Assembly (NCBI RefSeq): GCF_003144115.1
Contig: NW_020312006.1
Location: 395,269-459,268, forward strand
Direction: 5' to 3'
DNA length: 64,000 nucleotides
Source: Tilletiopsis washingtonensis
Taxonomy: Eukaryota > Basidiomycota > Exobasidiomycetes > Entylomatales
This document shows positions 33,270 through 45,779 of this stretch, piece after piece. How positions within the stretch are numbered: the first letter of the stretch is position 1; each line of letters starts with the position of its first letter. The notes below the pieces were generated by a model. It saw nothing but the letters and a program-made list of their open reading frames with translations, was not told the origin of the DNA and did no database searches. Made by a program: the position numbers and the translations under genes.

Positions 33270-36237
33270 ATGGCGCTGCGTGCTCGCTTCGCCGGCTTCA
33301 TCCGTCCCACGACGGAGAACTGGCACAGCGGCCATGCTGACCCACGGCTCCATCACTGCGGCGCCGACGCGCACCGCAAGACGACACTGCACTCTCGCCG
33401 CGAGTTTGTCGGCGTCGGCGAGGACGCTATCTCGTTTGAGACACAGCCAAGTGTCGGAGATGAGCCGACGGATTCAAGCCTCGTCGATGCTCACTCGACG
33501 AGCTCTTCTTGCGACAGCAGCCGCAGCGACAAGGACGAGATCGATAGTAGATCCGATCGGTACCTGCCGCACTACATCGACATTGAGCTGGCAGGCGGCG
33601 CTGCCGCTACCGAAAGAAGCAGAGAGATTGTTCGCGACCTGAAGGAGGAGCCGGCGTATGCTGCGTTCCACAGCTTGATACAAGAGCTTGATGCGCCTGG
33701 CTACACGGCCGAGTTCGGCGCCGAGGCCGGGGAGCGCAGAGTCGAAAGCATGGACTGCGGCGATGACGCGGATGGTCAGCCGAGGGCAAGGCGAGACACG
33801 GACACGCACGACGACAGAAGGCTGCGCGATGCCTTTGCTGCTCTTGCGAATCTTGTCGCCGCGCATGTGCGGGACCCGCAAGCCTCCCCGCCGGCGCCAA
33901 CGTTTGCGTCCCGCTCGGAGCCTCGCATCTGGTACACGGTGGGTCGTGCTCACAAGGTAGAGAGCCAGAGACGTTCGCTGATCGTGCTCGCGCAGGAGTC
34001 TGTAGATCGCTGCAAGCCCAACATCTGCGTCCAGTACGAGGGCGGCGGCGACGCCTTCTCCCAGGTCGTAGCCGTTGGAGAGGTCAAGGCTGCAACAAGA
34101 GAAGACGAGAGGGACAGCCTCTTGACCAAGCTATGTCGCTACGCAGTGAGTCGTGCCGCATGATCAGCTTTAGCCACCTACCTCACAGCGTGCTGACTGC
34201 CCGTGACAGGCGGCACTCGTCGGCAGACGTCCCTTCGTCACTGTCTGTCATGGCTTCACGCTCTGCGGCTCGGTACTGCGTCTGTGGCGTTTAGATGCGC
34301 AGTCGAATGCGTGCACCATGGCCGTGGATCTGTGCGGCGGCGACGAGCATCTGCAGAGATTCGTCGCCCTTGTCGCCTTCCTCACGGGCGAAGATGCGCT
34401 GCGGCGCTGGTCTCCGGCGGAGAGCGACAGGTTTCGCCTGTGCAACGTGCGTGGAGAGGAGGAAGAGTTCGTCTGGGCGCAGGCGCCGCAGCAGCTCAAC
34501 AGGAACTTCGAGCTCTTCGGCACACGCATGTGCTGTTGGGGCGGCAAGGCATACAAACTCGGCGAGCGAGATTCCATCGACGTCGTGCTCAAGCTCTCGT
34601 GGATACCGCCGCATCTGGTCGATCACGAGGGCGTCGTCCTAGAGCATCTGAAGGCGCAGCAGGTCCAAGACGTGCCGCATCTGCTCGGCCGCCTGCTTCT
34701 CGAGCCCGACCTCACCGACATTGCGTCAAACGGCGCGGCCTTTGAGCTCGAAGCCTCGTACGAAGGAGCCGCTCACGAGAGATCCGGTCTCTTCGTCCCC
34801 GAAATGATGCGCTGGTCACGCCGCGGCATGGCCCTCTCCGCATTCGCTGTGCGCAGCCCGATCGGCTACAGTATCGACGAAGCCTCGCCTTCGGTGGCGC
34901 TGGACTTGCTGCGCATGTTTCGCGGCCTCGGCAAGATGCTTCGCCGCGTCGCTGAAGCCGGTGTGCGTTACCGCGATCTAAACACCGGCAACGTCCTCCT
35001 GCCACCCGTCGATGCGGATCCGGCTGCGCCTGCGGTGCTGCTCATCGACTTTGGCAACGCGCGCATAGGCGACACTCCCCGCGGCAACTTGCCTGCCGAT
35101 GGCGCTGCCGCGTCGTCCAATGCCGGTATTACTGCGCCACTGATCGTGCGTCTCAGCGCCGATGACGCGCGCAGCATCAACGAGTACTTCGTTCCGCGGA
35201 AGACAATCATGGTGAGCTAGACTGCCGGCCGTCCTCTGGTTTGGCTGCAGCTGAGCCAATGTCTCGTCACACAGGGCGCAACGGCCGTCCAGGATGTGGA
35301 GCGAAAGTTCGCAGAGCGTGAGCTGGCTCGTGCTGCAGCTAGCCAGGGGGAAACATCCTCGAAGAAGCAGGGGCTGTTGCGCAATGCCGAGACCGACTTT
35401 GATCGCGCTATGGAGAAGCTCGAAGCGCTTCAGCACCGCCCTATCGACGACCTAGAGTCTGCTACGTGGTGCTTTCTCTGGCAAGTCAGTCGGCGTCGCG
35501 ACGGCGTGCGCATGTACCGCATGTTTTCTGACTTCCATGCGCAGAGTGCAGAGTGCGGCACCAACGACCTCGAGGGCCTGCACGACCTGAAGCACGACGA
35601 TTTCAAGGCCAAGTGGCTGACGTACGGCAACACGACCGCACGCAGTGAGGTGCGTTTCGCTGCGCCGTTGCCTTGTCGGCGCTTCCTGACACGTCACTCA
35701 CAGGTCGTCGAACGATTCGGTCTGCAGAGCGACGCTTTGAAAGAACTGCTTCAGAGCGATGACGGACTGCCGTACTATCTCTTTCACGACGAGACTCGCG
35801 AACAGAGCACTCCGCCGCGTCGCGACATCCACTCGTCGCCTGGCGCAGCAACCTCGCTCCTGCGGGATCGCGATCGCGACGCATTTGATGAATGGGAGTC
35901 GGCATTCGCGAGGGCGATCGCAACTGAGGAGCAGGCGGTCTCTGTCAGGGCCGCCGCCGCCGCCGCTGCCCCTGGCGCAGATGCCGCTGCCGCTACCGCC
36001 GGAGCTCCCGCTGGCCGTGCCACATCCGCTCCGCTAAAGCAGCGCGACAACACCGCAGCCGAAGCACGAGCGAGAGCGCCGGTGTCGAAGGCGACCAACA
36101 TGGCGCCGCGTGTCGACGGGCAGATCCCTGGCAAGTCCGCCTTTCCCTACCCCAAGCGGCCGCGCGAGCCCGAAAGCGGTGCGATGGCGAACGACACGGT
36201 CCCGCGTTCGCGAGCCTCTGATAGCCGCCAGACGTGA
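33270..36237 (+). CDS. FunK1-like fungal protein kinase
   Basis: Four exons: 33270-34145, 34210-35211, 35275-35649, 35704-36237; 928 aa. The kinase fold is recognisable from VVLKLSW (candidate ATP lysine K420), the catalytic loop VRYRDLNTGNVLL (Y546-R547-D548, Asn downstream) and LIDFGNAR (D572-F573-G574). The N-terminal part (VVAVGEVKAATREDERDSLLTKLCRYAAALVGR ... FVTVCHGFTLCGSVLRLWRLD) is the beta-rich leader typical of the FunK1 family, an expanded basidiomycete group whose substrates are largely unknown. HRD is replaced by YRD and the glycine-rich loop is not obvious, but the Asp of the loop and the DFG are intact. The C-terminal 110 residues are Ala-rich and basic (PKRPREP), possibly a nuclear signal. 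The upstream frame is open, so a longer N-terminus cannot be excluded. Confidence 0.8.
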
Positions 36238-36652
36238 CGTGGCTTCTCTCCTCTGCCTGCATCTCCTCCTACCCGTCCACTCGCACACATGCGGGACCCA
36301 GACTTCTTCTCTTCACATCGACGCGGTCTCACGCAGCACACGTCACGTCTCATCACACCCTATCGGCTTCTCGCTCCCCTTCTGGCACATACACCACGCA
36401 CACAAGCTCCCGACACGTAGATACCCAGCACACGAATACCACCCCGCTTTAATCGCGCGCGGCGCGCCGCGTGGGCTGCAGCCAGGAAGGTCGCACGGCA
36501 TGACATTGTCAGGCGTGTCGATGCTCGCCAGCAGCCGAGGCTGAGCAGGGCAGAAGCCATGCCCCACGCGAGGCCCCAACGGAGGCACAGCCGCGAGCGG
36601 GCGTGTGCGTGTGCGAAGAAGAGCCACCGGCGCCGTCGGGCAGGCCAGGCAC
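36238..36652. other. Convergent 3' region, kinase / TMA46-like gene
   Basis: 415 bp between convergent stop codons; CA-rich stretches near 36,280-36,420. Probably both 3' UTRs. No other feature seen. Confidence 0.5.
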
Positions 36653-38751
36653 CTAGCTGGACACGCTTGCTGTCGCGCCGTTCTTTCGGCGGCCCTCCTC
36701 CTCGCCCTCGTCGCCGTTGATGCTGAGGCCTGCCACGCGCGCACGTGCGTCTTGCATCGGCTCCTTGGCGGCGTGCTGCGATGCGGCGTCGCCGTTGGTG
36801 CTGCCGCCGCGCGCCGTGCCCTCCTCGTCATCGTCGCTCTCGCCGGCGGAGTCTTCGTCGTCAGACTGCCGCTCCTGGTTGTAGTCCTTCATGTAGCCCG
36901 CCAGCTCGAACTGAGGCGCGGGACAGAGCGTGTCAGCACGTGCACCATGCCACCTCCCCCGCCTTGTCTCGCTCTCACCTCTTCGTCGCCGCCGTCGTCG
37001 CCGTCGTCGTAGAAGTCGGGGTTGAGCGTGAACATCTCGCGGCCGCTCAGGCCGGCCATCTTGTTGGCCGCAGCTTGCGTGGCTGTGTGCAGAATGTGAG
37101 CGGCTAAGGAGTCACACTGTGTGAAGCCTGCTGCGCCGGCAACGCACCCTTCTTGTTGGCCATGGCCTCCTCCTCGGCCTCCTTCTTGTCCATCCGCTTG
37201 CGCTTCCACTCCGCGAAGGTCTCGGCCGTGACTGGTGTGAGATTGGAGCCGAGCTTGTGGCGTGCCGTCTCCAGGAACTCCTCGAGCGAGATCTCCAGCG
37301 CCTTTTCTGCCTCCTCGCGCTCGCGCTTCTGCGACTTGAGCACGAAGCCTGGTGGCAGGCTGCGGCGAAGAGGCTCAGCTTCCGCACGCTAGCGCTCATT
37401 GCGCGTCACCACTCACCGATGCTTGTAGAAGCAGTCGTCGCCGCCATTCGGGCACACCCTGACCAGGCGGAGCCGTCAGCATCGCTTGCACGTGCGGCCA
37501 CGCCCGCGCAACTCACCAGAACCAGCCGTACTTGCCCTCCTCGACGGCCTGCAGGAAGAACTTGCACACCTTGTCCGTGGTGGACTTGGTGTTGCCGTGC
37601 TTGGAGAGGACGACGCGGTCGAGCTTCGCCTGGTCCCACTTGTCCATCGTGTCTGCCGACAGCGCGCGATCAGCGAGTGCATCGCAGGCTAGCGCTCGCT
37701 CGCTGCTCACCCGTCTTCTTGTCCTCCTCGCCGCCCTCGCCTTCTCGCATGTCGGTGTAGAGATCTGCATCGCGCAATCAGCACGCCGCAAAGCGCAGCG
37801 TCTGCCACATTGCCCACGCACCCTTCTTCTCGACCTTGCGCGAGGCGTCGTTGGTGTGTGCAAACTTGCAGCGCGCGGCGCTTTTCTCGCACTTGCCGGC
37901 CTTCCAGAACTCGCAGGTGATCGTCTTTGGATCTGAGGGTACGGGGTCAGACGGGCGCAGTGGCACAGAGCCAGATGAGGGCCAACGAGACGGGCCAGAT
38001 GCGTGGCCCAGCTATGCCGCCGTCGGCTAGGCTGCCTATTGACCGTCTCTGGCGCTACCGGTGCCGCGACATCGTCCAGCCCACTGATCGCACGCGCCAC
38101 TCACCGACGCCAAACGGCACTTTTGGCTGGATGATCAGCACGTCCTCCATGTCCTTCTTGCGCTGCTTTTCCGCCTCGAGCTTGGCCTTCTTCTCCTCCT
38201 CGCGCTTCTTGGCCGCCAGCATCTCGGCGGGCGTCTTGCCCGCCTGGCTCTGCTGCTGCTGGATGATTTTGACCTGCTGCTGCGCCTTGGCTCCCTTCTT
38301 GTTCTTCATGCCGAAGGTCTGGAAGGATGCGCCGCGTCAGCATGCGCCCGGACGCCGGACTAGTCTGGATATGCGGCTTGCAGGTCGAGCTACAAGTCGG
38401 ATCCCGATGAGAGCGCGCTGCGACGAGAGCGCGCTGGAGGTCTCCGCCTCGCTTGTGCTGCAAGCGCAGCGCAGCGAAAGCAAAGACGCAGCTGCCCGCT
38501 CTTCGTGCTGCGCCGGCAGTCATCGCGCGTCTCGCGCCGTTCCGGCCAAGTCGGCAGACCTTTGTGGCAGCATGCGGCAGCGACTGAACGAGGAGCTGAA
38601 GGGCGGGGCTTTCGCAAGAGCTCCTACAGCGTCCCCATGCGCCGGCCAGCCATGCCCGCCTGCGGTGCTCGCGACCCCTCGCCGCACGCACCTTATCCTC
38701 GACGACCTTCTTCGGCGCATTCTGCTTCTTGTCTGCCTTTTTCGGCGGCAT
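36653..38751 (-). CDS. TMA46: Ribosome-associated CCCH protein, TMA46/ZC3H15 (DRG-family regulator) homologue
   Basis: Nine exons: 38751-38692, 38318-38105, 37932-37822, 37764-37711, 37652-37517, 37458-37417, 37359-37148, 37082-36979, 36910-36653; 396 aa. The protein starts [15 protein letters not shown], continues with [15 protein letters not shown] (the family's 'TFGLKNKKG' signature), a Lys/Glu-rich helix and [15 protein letters not shown]. The first finger is C98-x7-C-x6-C-x3-H117 ([20 protein letters not shown]). The second begins [18 protein letters not shown] and ends [20 protein letters not shown]. In yeast and human this protein binds and stabilises the DRG/RBG GTPase on translating ribosomes. 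The acidic tail contains the [14 protein letters not shown] segment. Several exons are very short (42-60 nt) yet all phases agree. Confidence 0.93.
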
Positions 38752-40230
38752 GATCGGCAGGCGAGCGGGAGTGTGGAGAGCGCAGAGGGCGAAGCGTGTG
38801 TGTGTGCCTCAGCGGTGCAGATGGTGCTGTCGACGCTCGGGCGTGCGGCACCTGAGCGAGGCCAGGCTGGCAGTGGCGCTCGGGCAGCTGCAGAGTCGGA
38901 GAGCGCGCACGGGCGAGGTCAGGCGCAGCGAAGAGCGAGCTGTGAGCGAGGAGCGGCGAGCACCGAGCAAGAGGAGTGAGAGAGCCTGCTCGGCGGGGAG
39001 TACGAGGGGGGAGAGGCGGGAGCAGAGGCCGACGCCCAGAGCGAGAGCTGAAGCCGCGCCTTGGGCGGGGCTGTGGAGGCAGCTCGCACGGCAGGAAGCC
39101 TCTGCCGCAGTCGCTCTCGCTGCCGCGCCGCGCTGCAGCTGCCTCGTGTGACCGAAAACGTCAGCCGTCCCTGCGCTGTGGGGCGGCCCGTCGTCGAGCG
39201 TGCGCCCAGGAGCAGCTTGCCGCATGCCGAAAGAGCCTTGGACAGCACCATGCAGCGCAAGAGGAGCTTTGGCGATGACGGCGCGGTATCTCGTCGGCCG
39301 GCCGGCTCTCTGTGCGGTGCGCTGCCACGGTCGGCGCAGAAGCGAGGTGGCAGACCAGCCGCTCGCCGCCCGCACCCCCATCCGCTGCCTTCTCTGCGGC
39401 CGTGTGTCGTTATTCCTGTGCACTAGCGGCTGCGTCGAGCTTGCCGCCGGTGCTCTGCGAGAAGGAGGCAGCTCATGGTCGAGCCCTGGGGGCTGAGGGC
39501 TGCTCTCACGCCTGCCGCGCTTGCCGCGGCACCACTCCCGTCACGATCGAGCTCGAGAGGGACGCGCGCGCGATCTTCCGGCGCCGGCGCGTCGCGCTCT
39601 GGAGACGCGCCATCGGCAGGCAGTCGCTCGCGCAGAGGTCGCGCCGTGCGCCGCCCACACCCCACGCTCATCTCCACAAGCGGCCCAGTCGATGGCGGGA
39701 AAGCGGAGAGGCAGCGATGGAGGCGCCGTGCTGCAGTGCGGATTCTGCCTGGCGCCAGAGGCAGCCGCAGTGGTGCAACAGCGACGGTCAGCGACGGAAG
39801 GACGGCCCCGGCAGCGGCGCGGTGCCGCGATGAGAAGGAGCTCGAGCGGCACGCGCGGAGCGGCCACGGCGCGGCTCCGCGCCTGCCTTGCTGCGTGAGT
39901 TCGTGCTGTGCTGCGCTGCTGCTGCTCCGCCGCGGCCGCGCATCGCGTCGTGCCCACGTCGTCGCGCGCCGTGCGCTGCGCTCGTCTGCCTCCCGCCACC
40001 ACCGCGTCTCTCATCAAGCCCACAAGCCGCCGCTCGCACCCGTCGGTCGTGCGCATCAAGTCCGCGCGCCCCTCTCGCAGCCTGTCTGCTCGTCGTCTGC
40101 AGTGCACCCTGGCGCACGCCTCTCGGCTGGCAACTCCACCTTCCAGCGCCTCGTCTGGTGCCTTCTCGTCCCTTCGCGTGTCAGGAACAGCCACGCGCGG
40201 CCGTGCCACTGCGCACACTCATCAGACGCA
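38752..40230. other. Divergent intergenic region, TMA46-like / PWWP gene
   Basis: 1.48 kb with no supported gene. Frames in all directions are Arg/Ala/Ser-rich without motifs. The 200 bp before the PWWP start are C/T-rich. Confidence 0.5.
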
Positions 40231-42746
40231 ATGGCAAAGTCAAAGGCCGGCTCGTCGGCTTCGCGCGCCGCAGCGGCGGCGGCGGATGAGAGCGGACACT
40301 CCTTGTGCGTATCTCTCGCTCGTGTGGCTTGGGTGGAGCAGGCGGCACGGAATGCAGGGCCGGTCGTGGTGTCGGTGACGGCACGGCTACTGCGGAGCGC
40401 GACATGGGCGCTGTCGGCCGCTGTGAAGGGCTACCTGCAGCGTCGTGGCGGGCGAGCCGTGCGCGATTGGTGGCATACAGGCGCTGCACGACCCTGCACG
40501 GGCCATAGCTGTCTATGCTGCGTAGACACGTGGCGGCGCCGGACCTTCATGCAAGGCAGGCGCTGCATGTCTCTCGCCGTCGGCGAAGCGTATGCTGGGC
40601 GACTGGGCAACGTGTCAGCCGCCGTGCTGTGTGCCAGTCGTCGCTGCGACGCGTCTCGACGATTGCGCGTCACGCCGTGCTCAGCGTGGCTGGCATCGCC
40701 GAGAGTGGACTTGCTGGCCGCTCTGCGCGGCACGCGTCAGGCACGCAGCCCTCGTCGCCGATACCTTTGGACTCGATCGGCGCACTGCATGCCTTGGGCT
40801 CTATGCATCAGCCCTGCGGTGGCTGCACATGGTCTGCGCGGGCAGCCCGCGCATGTGCCGCCTCGCCGCGACCAACACCCTCTCTCTCTCTCGCTACCCA
40901 TAAGCGCTAACACTGCTCCTCCCATGCAGCGGCCCCGGCGACATCGTGATGGCCAAGGTCAAGGGCTACCCGGCGTGGCCTGGTGTGGTGAGTCTGGCAA
41001 CGTGCGATACTTGGCTCGCGTGCAGCGCGCTGCCCGGACAGGCTACTGGCCATCCAGCACGGAGGCGCACCGAGCAACAGGTGGATGCTGTTGCGCGCCG
41101 CAGCCACAGCCGCGCCGCTCAGGCAGATGCGAGCATGGCGGCCGACGAGCTCGGCCTAGCACATGCTGCTGCGCGGCAGAGACCTTCCGCAGCAGTCCAC
41201 GAGCCGTGCTGCCGTTGCACGCGCGTCGCACGTCAAGCCAGCGAGCTCTCGGGCTTGCCCTTCCGCACTCTGTGATTGCCGCTCCGCAAGCTGACACGCA
41301 CGCCGCAAGATCTGCGACGAGAAGAACGTGCCCTCCAAGGTGCGCGCTCAGAAGACGATCAAGAGCGCCTTCACTGTGCGCTTCTTCCCGCATGCCGACT
41401 AGTGCGTTGCCGCTTGCGTTGTATCTGTCTTGCACGTGTCGCTGACGCAGCTGGCGCACGCAGCAACTGGTTCAAGGCACGCGACATGACGCTGCTGACG
41501 CAGCGCGAGATCCGCGCGTACCTCGACGACCCGCATAAGAAGCAGGCAGACCTGCGCCAGGCGTACAAGGTGGCGCTCGACCCGCACGCCTGGGTGCAGG
41601 AGCAGGACGAGATTGTGGCGGCGGCGGAGCGCGCAGCAGAGGATGAGGAGGAGGGCGTGGATGAGCTGGATGGCGAGGAGGCCGACGAGGACGACGTGCG
41701 TCCGGCAAAGGGCGGCAAGCGCAAGCGCGCATCGGAGGAGAAGGGCGGCAAGGTGCGCGAGAGCGCCGACACCAAGGCCAAGAAGAAGAAGAAGCTTGAG
41801 GTGCGTGTGGGCTGGTACGGCGAGCGCGTGCCCCGCGCGCATGTGCTGCGCCTTTGACTGACGTGCGCGCCCGTCGATGCAGGCGGCTGAGCCGAAGAAG
41901 AGCGCCGCCAAGGCCAGCGAGGAGCGCGGCACATCAGCTGCGGCCCGCAAGACAGAAGACGAGGCCGACGGACAGGGTGCGTGCCTCAGCCGCAGCGCCC
42001 AGAGCGCACCTGCGCGCACACGCTGACGCGCACTCTGCGCACAGACCCGGAGATGAAGCGGGTGTACGGCTGGCGCCACGCGCTGCAGCGCGGCTTCCTG
42101 CCCAAGGACGGCAAGATCAAGGAGGAGGTGAGTGGCGCACCCGTCCCCTGCTGTCGCCCACGTCAGGCCCACGAGCTTGCGGCTCACGAATGCGCGCCCT
42201 GGCCAGGACATGCCGACACACGACAAGACGTTCAGTGCCGTCGAGGCGCACAAGAGCATGACGGAGGAGCAGCTCAAGGAGACGAAGATCGGCAAGGTGA
42301 TGAAGCGCATTGCCGGCCTTGCGGACGTTCCGCGCGACGCCGACTTCGACTTCACGGGCCGTGCGGCGGCGCTGTGCAACACGTGGGGCGAGGTCATGGC
42401 TGGCGCTGCGGCGCCCGCCGCCGCTGCGGCGCGTGCCACGTCGGCCAAGCAGGAGGGCAGCAGCAGCAGCAGCAGCAAGCACGACTCGTCGGAGGCTGCT
42501 GCATCAAGCGACGCCAAGGAGGCGCCGAGCCAGGATGCCAGCAAGCCGGCGGCCGCGGCGACGAACGGCTCGGCCGCCGCCCCGTCGTCGTCGTCGGACG
42601 ACGCGCCGGACGCCGCGGCTGCTCCGGCCGACGCGGCGCCGGCGGCAGAGGCCAGCGCCAACAGCGACGCTCCGTCGAGCGAGGCTGCTGCGGCGGCGCC
42701 ATCCAATGGCGATGCCGCGCCGGCCAGCGTCGGACAGGACGACTAA
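40231..42746 (+). CDS. PWWP-domain chromatin protein
   Basis: Seven exons: 40231-40304, 40930-40987, 41310-41401, 41464-41800, 41883-41976, 42045-42127, 42207-42746; 425 aa. After a short Lys/Ser/Ala start the second exon supplies FGPGDIVMAKVKGYPAWPG, the PWWP core with P-A-W-P in place of the name-giving tetrad. The third closes the fold with VRAQKTIKSAFTVRFFPHADYNWFKARDM. PWWP folds bind methylated histone H3 Lys36 and DNA. An acidic/basic linker with KGGKRKRASEEK and KAKKKKK nuclear-localisation-like runs follows. Then comes a helical segment (DPEMKRVYGWRHALQRGF...MTEEQLKETKIGKVMKRIAGL) reminiscent of TFIIS N-terminal/LEDGF integrase-binding-type bundles, and an Ala/Ser-rich disordered tail. 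The first intron is 625 nt, the longest intron of this gene. Likely part of a chromatin-remodelling or acetyltransferase complex; which one is not resolvable. Confidence 0.87.
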
Positions 42747-43242
42747 AGGAGAGAGCCGACAGCAAGGCGCGCGCCTGGGCCGCCGATTCCAGGCGGCGGC
42801 AAGCAGCGCCAACGCGCAGCACTCGCACTCCCTCTCTTCGCTCCAGCCGTGATCCCGTGTACTCGTTCCCTTCCCTTTCCTCGCTCGGTCCCTTCGTTTG
42901 CACGCCTGTTTGCCCTCTTGGCGTCTGTCTCGCCCCCCCCTCTGCCGGTGCAGCCCGAGCGCGCGCACACGCGCGAGACGCTCTGCAAGCCCTGCCCCGC
43001 TCTGCCAGGGCAAGCGGCCCGCCATCAATGCAAATGCATCGTCCTACTCTGCCTCGTGTGTGTGTGGAGCAGGAGCGCGGACCGAGCCCGTCGCGCCTCT
43101 GGTGCTGCGAGTCTCCGCGCGCATGACCACGGTCGGCTTGAGCTGCGCGCTGAAAGATGGCCTGGAGTAGATGACGTGCAGATGGGTGTTGTACAGATGC
43201 AAAGGGAGAGTGACATGCGAGCGGGCAGCATAGCAGAGAGGG
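42747..43242. other. Convergent 3' region, PWWP gene / Beclin
   Basis: 496 bp between convergent stops; a C8 run occurs at about 42,933-42,940. No RNA gene or repeat beyond this. Confidence 0.5.
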
Positions 43243-44822
43243 TCAGGCAGCGGTGCTGCTCTCGTCTCGGCGGCACGCCCATGAGAGGAGCACCTTGAGG
43301 CTGTCGTTCGCAAGCTCGTCAGCCTCACGCTTCGCTCGCCTTGCCGCACACTCACGTCAAAAGCACATGCCGCAGCGCCCGGGTCCACGTCTCGTCCGAG
43401 CCGAATTGCAATCGGATCGACGCCTCGCCGATGCGATCTTTGTTGATGCTGCGAGAGATCAGTGCGTTGTCAGTGAGCCGCCCTTCGCCCTCAAGCGCGC
43501 ATCCCCGACCACGCACGCATGAGGCAATCGCAGCTCGGCATCGCGCGCACACGCCCACGCAGCAAGCTGGCGCAGACACTCGAGGAACGCCACCATGCCA
43601 TGGTCGAAGCGGCGACTCTGCAGTAGTCGACCTATCTGCCAATCGCCCGAGCCGTAGCTGAGGCATGATGCGTGAGCAATGGTGCAAGTGCGAGTGGCGG
43701 CGTGTGAAGCAAAGAGACGCACAGCTCATACACCGCCTTGTCGCCCGCGAGCTTCTCGATTGTGCTGAACGAGCCTTTTGGGCAGAGGCGATAGCTGTGC
43801 CGGCCTCTTCATCAGCGCATTGCTAGACGCTCACAGCGCAGGACTCACTCTTCAAAGACGACGCCGCATTTGCGAGCGAGCGTGTCAAGCAACAAGCAAG
43901 CCTGTCCCCATGCCGCGTTGATCTCCCGCCACTCTGTCGGCGCTGCACTGCCCGGCAGGCGGCCGAGGCGAAGGCCGTTGATGGTTGCAAAGCCGCCGTC
44001 GTGACCGATACTGAAGGCGTCGTTATACACGTTTGTCTGCTGCAGACGCGCCAGCTGTGCCGCGTCGTGAGCTGCTGCTGTTTGAAGAGCATCACGCTGG
44101 CTGGAGAGCTTGGCGAGTGAAAGAGACAGCTCGGAGTACTGCGCCCAGAATCTAGGACGACACTCAGTCACTTGCACACTTGAGTGCCATGCAAGGCGAC
44201 GCACCGTTGCTCGTCCCCCTCCAGCTCCCGCTCTTCCTGCTCTAGCGCTCGCAGCTCGGCCTCGACGTCCAGACGGTCGCGCTCAGCCTCGCGCAGCCCC
44301 TGCGTCACCAGCTCGGCTTCATCCTCCAGCTGTTCAAGACAGAGTGTCAGCTCATCCATCACGCTTCGTTGGAAGCGCGTGTGCCTGCGTCGCACGTGCA
44401 CAGGCCCGGCAGCTCGACTAATGTCCGACTCCTCTCGTCAATTCGCGACTCACCTGCCTGATCTCGTCGTGCAGATGCTCATCTCCCGGCTCGGCGCGCT
44501 TCACCTCGGCCTGCCAAGCCGCCAGCGCATCACGCTCCGCGCGCAGCTGTTCGCTCTCGGCCGCCGTGAGTTTGAGAGCGGCGTCGGTGCACTCCTTGCA
44601 GAGGGGATGGCGCAGCGCCGGAGCGGCGAGGAGGCGCTGCAGCGCGGCAGTGTGCGCCAGTGGCCGTGAGAGGGGCGCTGGTGCCGCTGTGGCATTGCGC
44701 GATGCACCAGCGGCGGGAGCGAGCAGCGCGCGGGCGCCGCTGGAGAGCTGCCCCGAGGGCGAGGAGGTGGAGGCGGGCAGCGCCAGGGGCTGCTGGCAGC
44801 GCTGGCACGGGAGCGTGGGCAT
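43243..44822 (-). CDS. ATG6: Beclin-1 / Atg6 (Vps30), PI3-kinase complex subunit
   Basis: Seven exons: 44822-44454, 44329-44205, 44151-43849, 43794-43723, 43657-43517, 43448-43356, 43300-43243; 386 aa. Atg6/Vps30 is the core subunit of the Vps34 lipid-kinase complexes for autophagosome formation and endosomal sorting. The N-terminus has CQRCQQPLAL; the centre is a coiled coil (LEDEAELVTQGLREAERDRL...EQEERELEGDEQRFWAQYSE). The evolutionarily conserved domain follows: QLARLQQTNVYNDAFSIGHD, FATINGLRLGRLP, EINAAWGQACLLLDTLA, the YRLCPKGSFSTIEKL strand and FDHGMVAFLECLRQLAAW. It ends IRLQFGSDETWTRAL...LKVLLSWA. It is shorter than most orthologues because the N-terminal region is reduced. All introns are phase-consistent. 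The 5' side faces the CpG-poor island. Confidence 0.94.
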
Positions 44823-45030
44823 CGAGGGCCACGCACGCCGCAGCGGCAGAACACAGCTGCGGAAGCTGGCGGAAGCGGGCGCAGGGGTAGCGCGGGAGGC
44901 ACGGCGGCCGAATGGGCGAGGACTGAAGAGTGATGGTGGAGCGAGGCAAAGACGGACGCACGCGCGCCTGCGCGCGCGCCACCTGCAGTGCACGAGCCAC
45001 CTGCACAGTATGTGTGTACTGGTACCTGCG
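44823..45030. other. Short upstream region of ATG6
   Basis: About 200 bp of ordinary high-GC sequence between the Beclin start codon and the beginning of the CpG-poor island; must contain the ATG6 promoter unless that extends into the island. Confidence 0.5.
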
Positions 45031-45032
45031 CA

Positions 45033-45053
45033 GGCAAATGCTGGGCAAACTAA
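45033..45053 (+). repeat. Left copy of a boundary direct repeat of the island
   Basis: Sequence ggcaaatgctgggcaaacta(a), sharing the terminal 11-mer gggcaaactaa and the leading ggcaaa with 49,713-49,732 in the same orientation. It sits where composition changes from high GC to the CpG-poor island. Confidence 0.5.
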
Positions 45054-45631
45054 TTGAGAATAGCTTGCTGTCTATTTGCTGAGATCCTGTGTGGCTGCCT
45101 GCCAGACTCCTATGGCCTTCCTCCTGGGCCTTGCCCACGTGACTGACAGGTACTCAGGTGCTGCCTGATGATGGACTTGACATCCATGTTGGCACCACCA
45201 CTGCACCATAGGCCTTGGAGGCGGGCAGAGGGTTGTCAGAGTTGGCATTGCGCAGAGTCTGGGGCCTGTCTTGCGTCTTGTCTGCGTGATTGGCAATGGC
45301 GCTTGGCGCGCCCTGCGCCATGCAGCTGCCCTGTGTGCGCTTGTCTTGCAACAGCTTTTTGGTGATGTCAGAGAAGGCAATTTGTGCCTCCTTGTTGCTG
45401 CTGTGCAGGGCAATGCGCTGCTCCTCAAGGCAGTTGACAACAAGAGGGGCGCAGTGCTGTGCGTGCCAGACCATTGCGCCCTGGCCCTTCTCCTGCTTTG
45501 CCTTTGCCTTGAGTGTCTTGTGTTTGGCACGCAGGGCAAGCAGGCGCGCCTGCGGCACAAGCAGATGTGCGCGGGGAGCGGCAATGGCGCAGCGTGCAAG
45601 CCGTGGCATTGCAGACAATCCGCAAGGACCG

Positions 45632-45692
45632 CGCATGCAAAGGAGCAAGACAAGCAGCAAGACAAGCGGGGTTTGCAGGAGCAAGACAAGCG
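45632..45692 (+). repeat. Short tandem repeat, unit like gcaagacaagcrg
   Basis: Three imperfect copies of (g)agcaagacaagc(a/g)g in a row inside the CpG-poor island. Confidence 0.65.
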
Positions 45693-45779
45693 GGCTGCGC
45701 CGCTGCTGCTGCTGCGCTGAGGCAGTGCAAGAGCGCTGCTGCTGCTGCTGCTGCAATGTCAAGGTGCAGCAGTGAGGAT

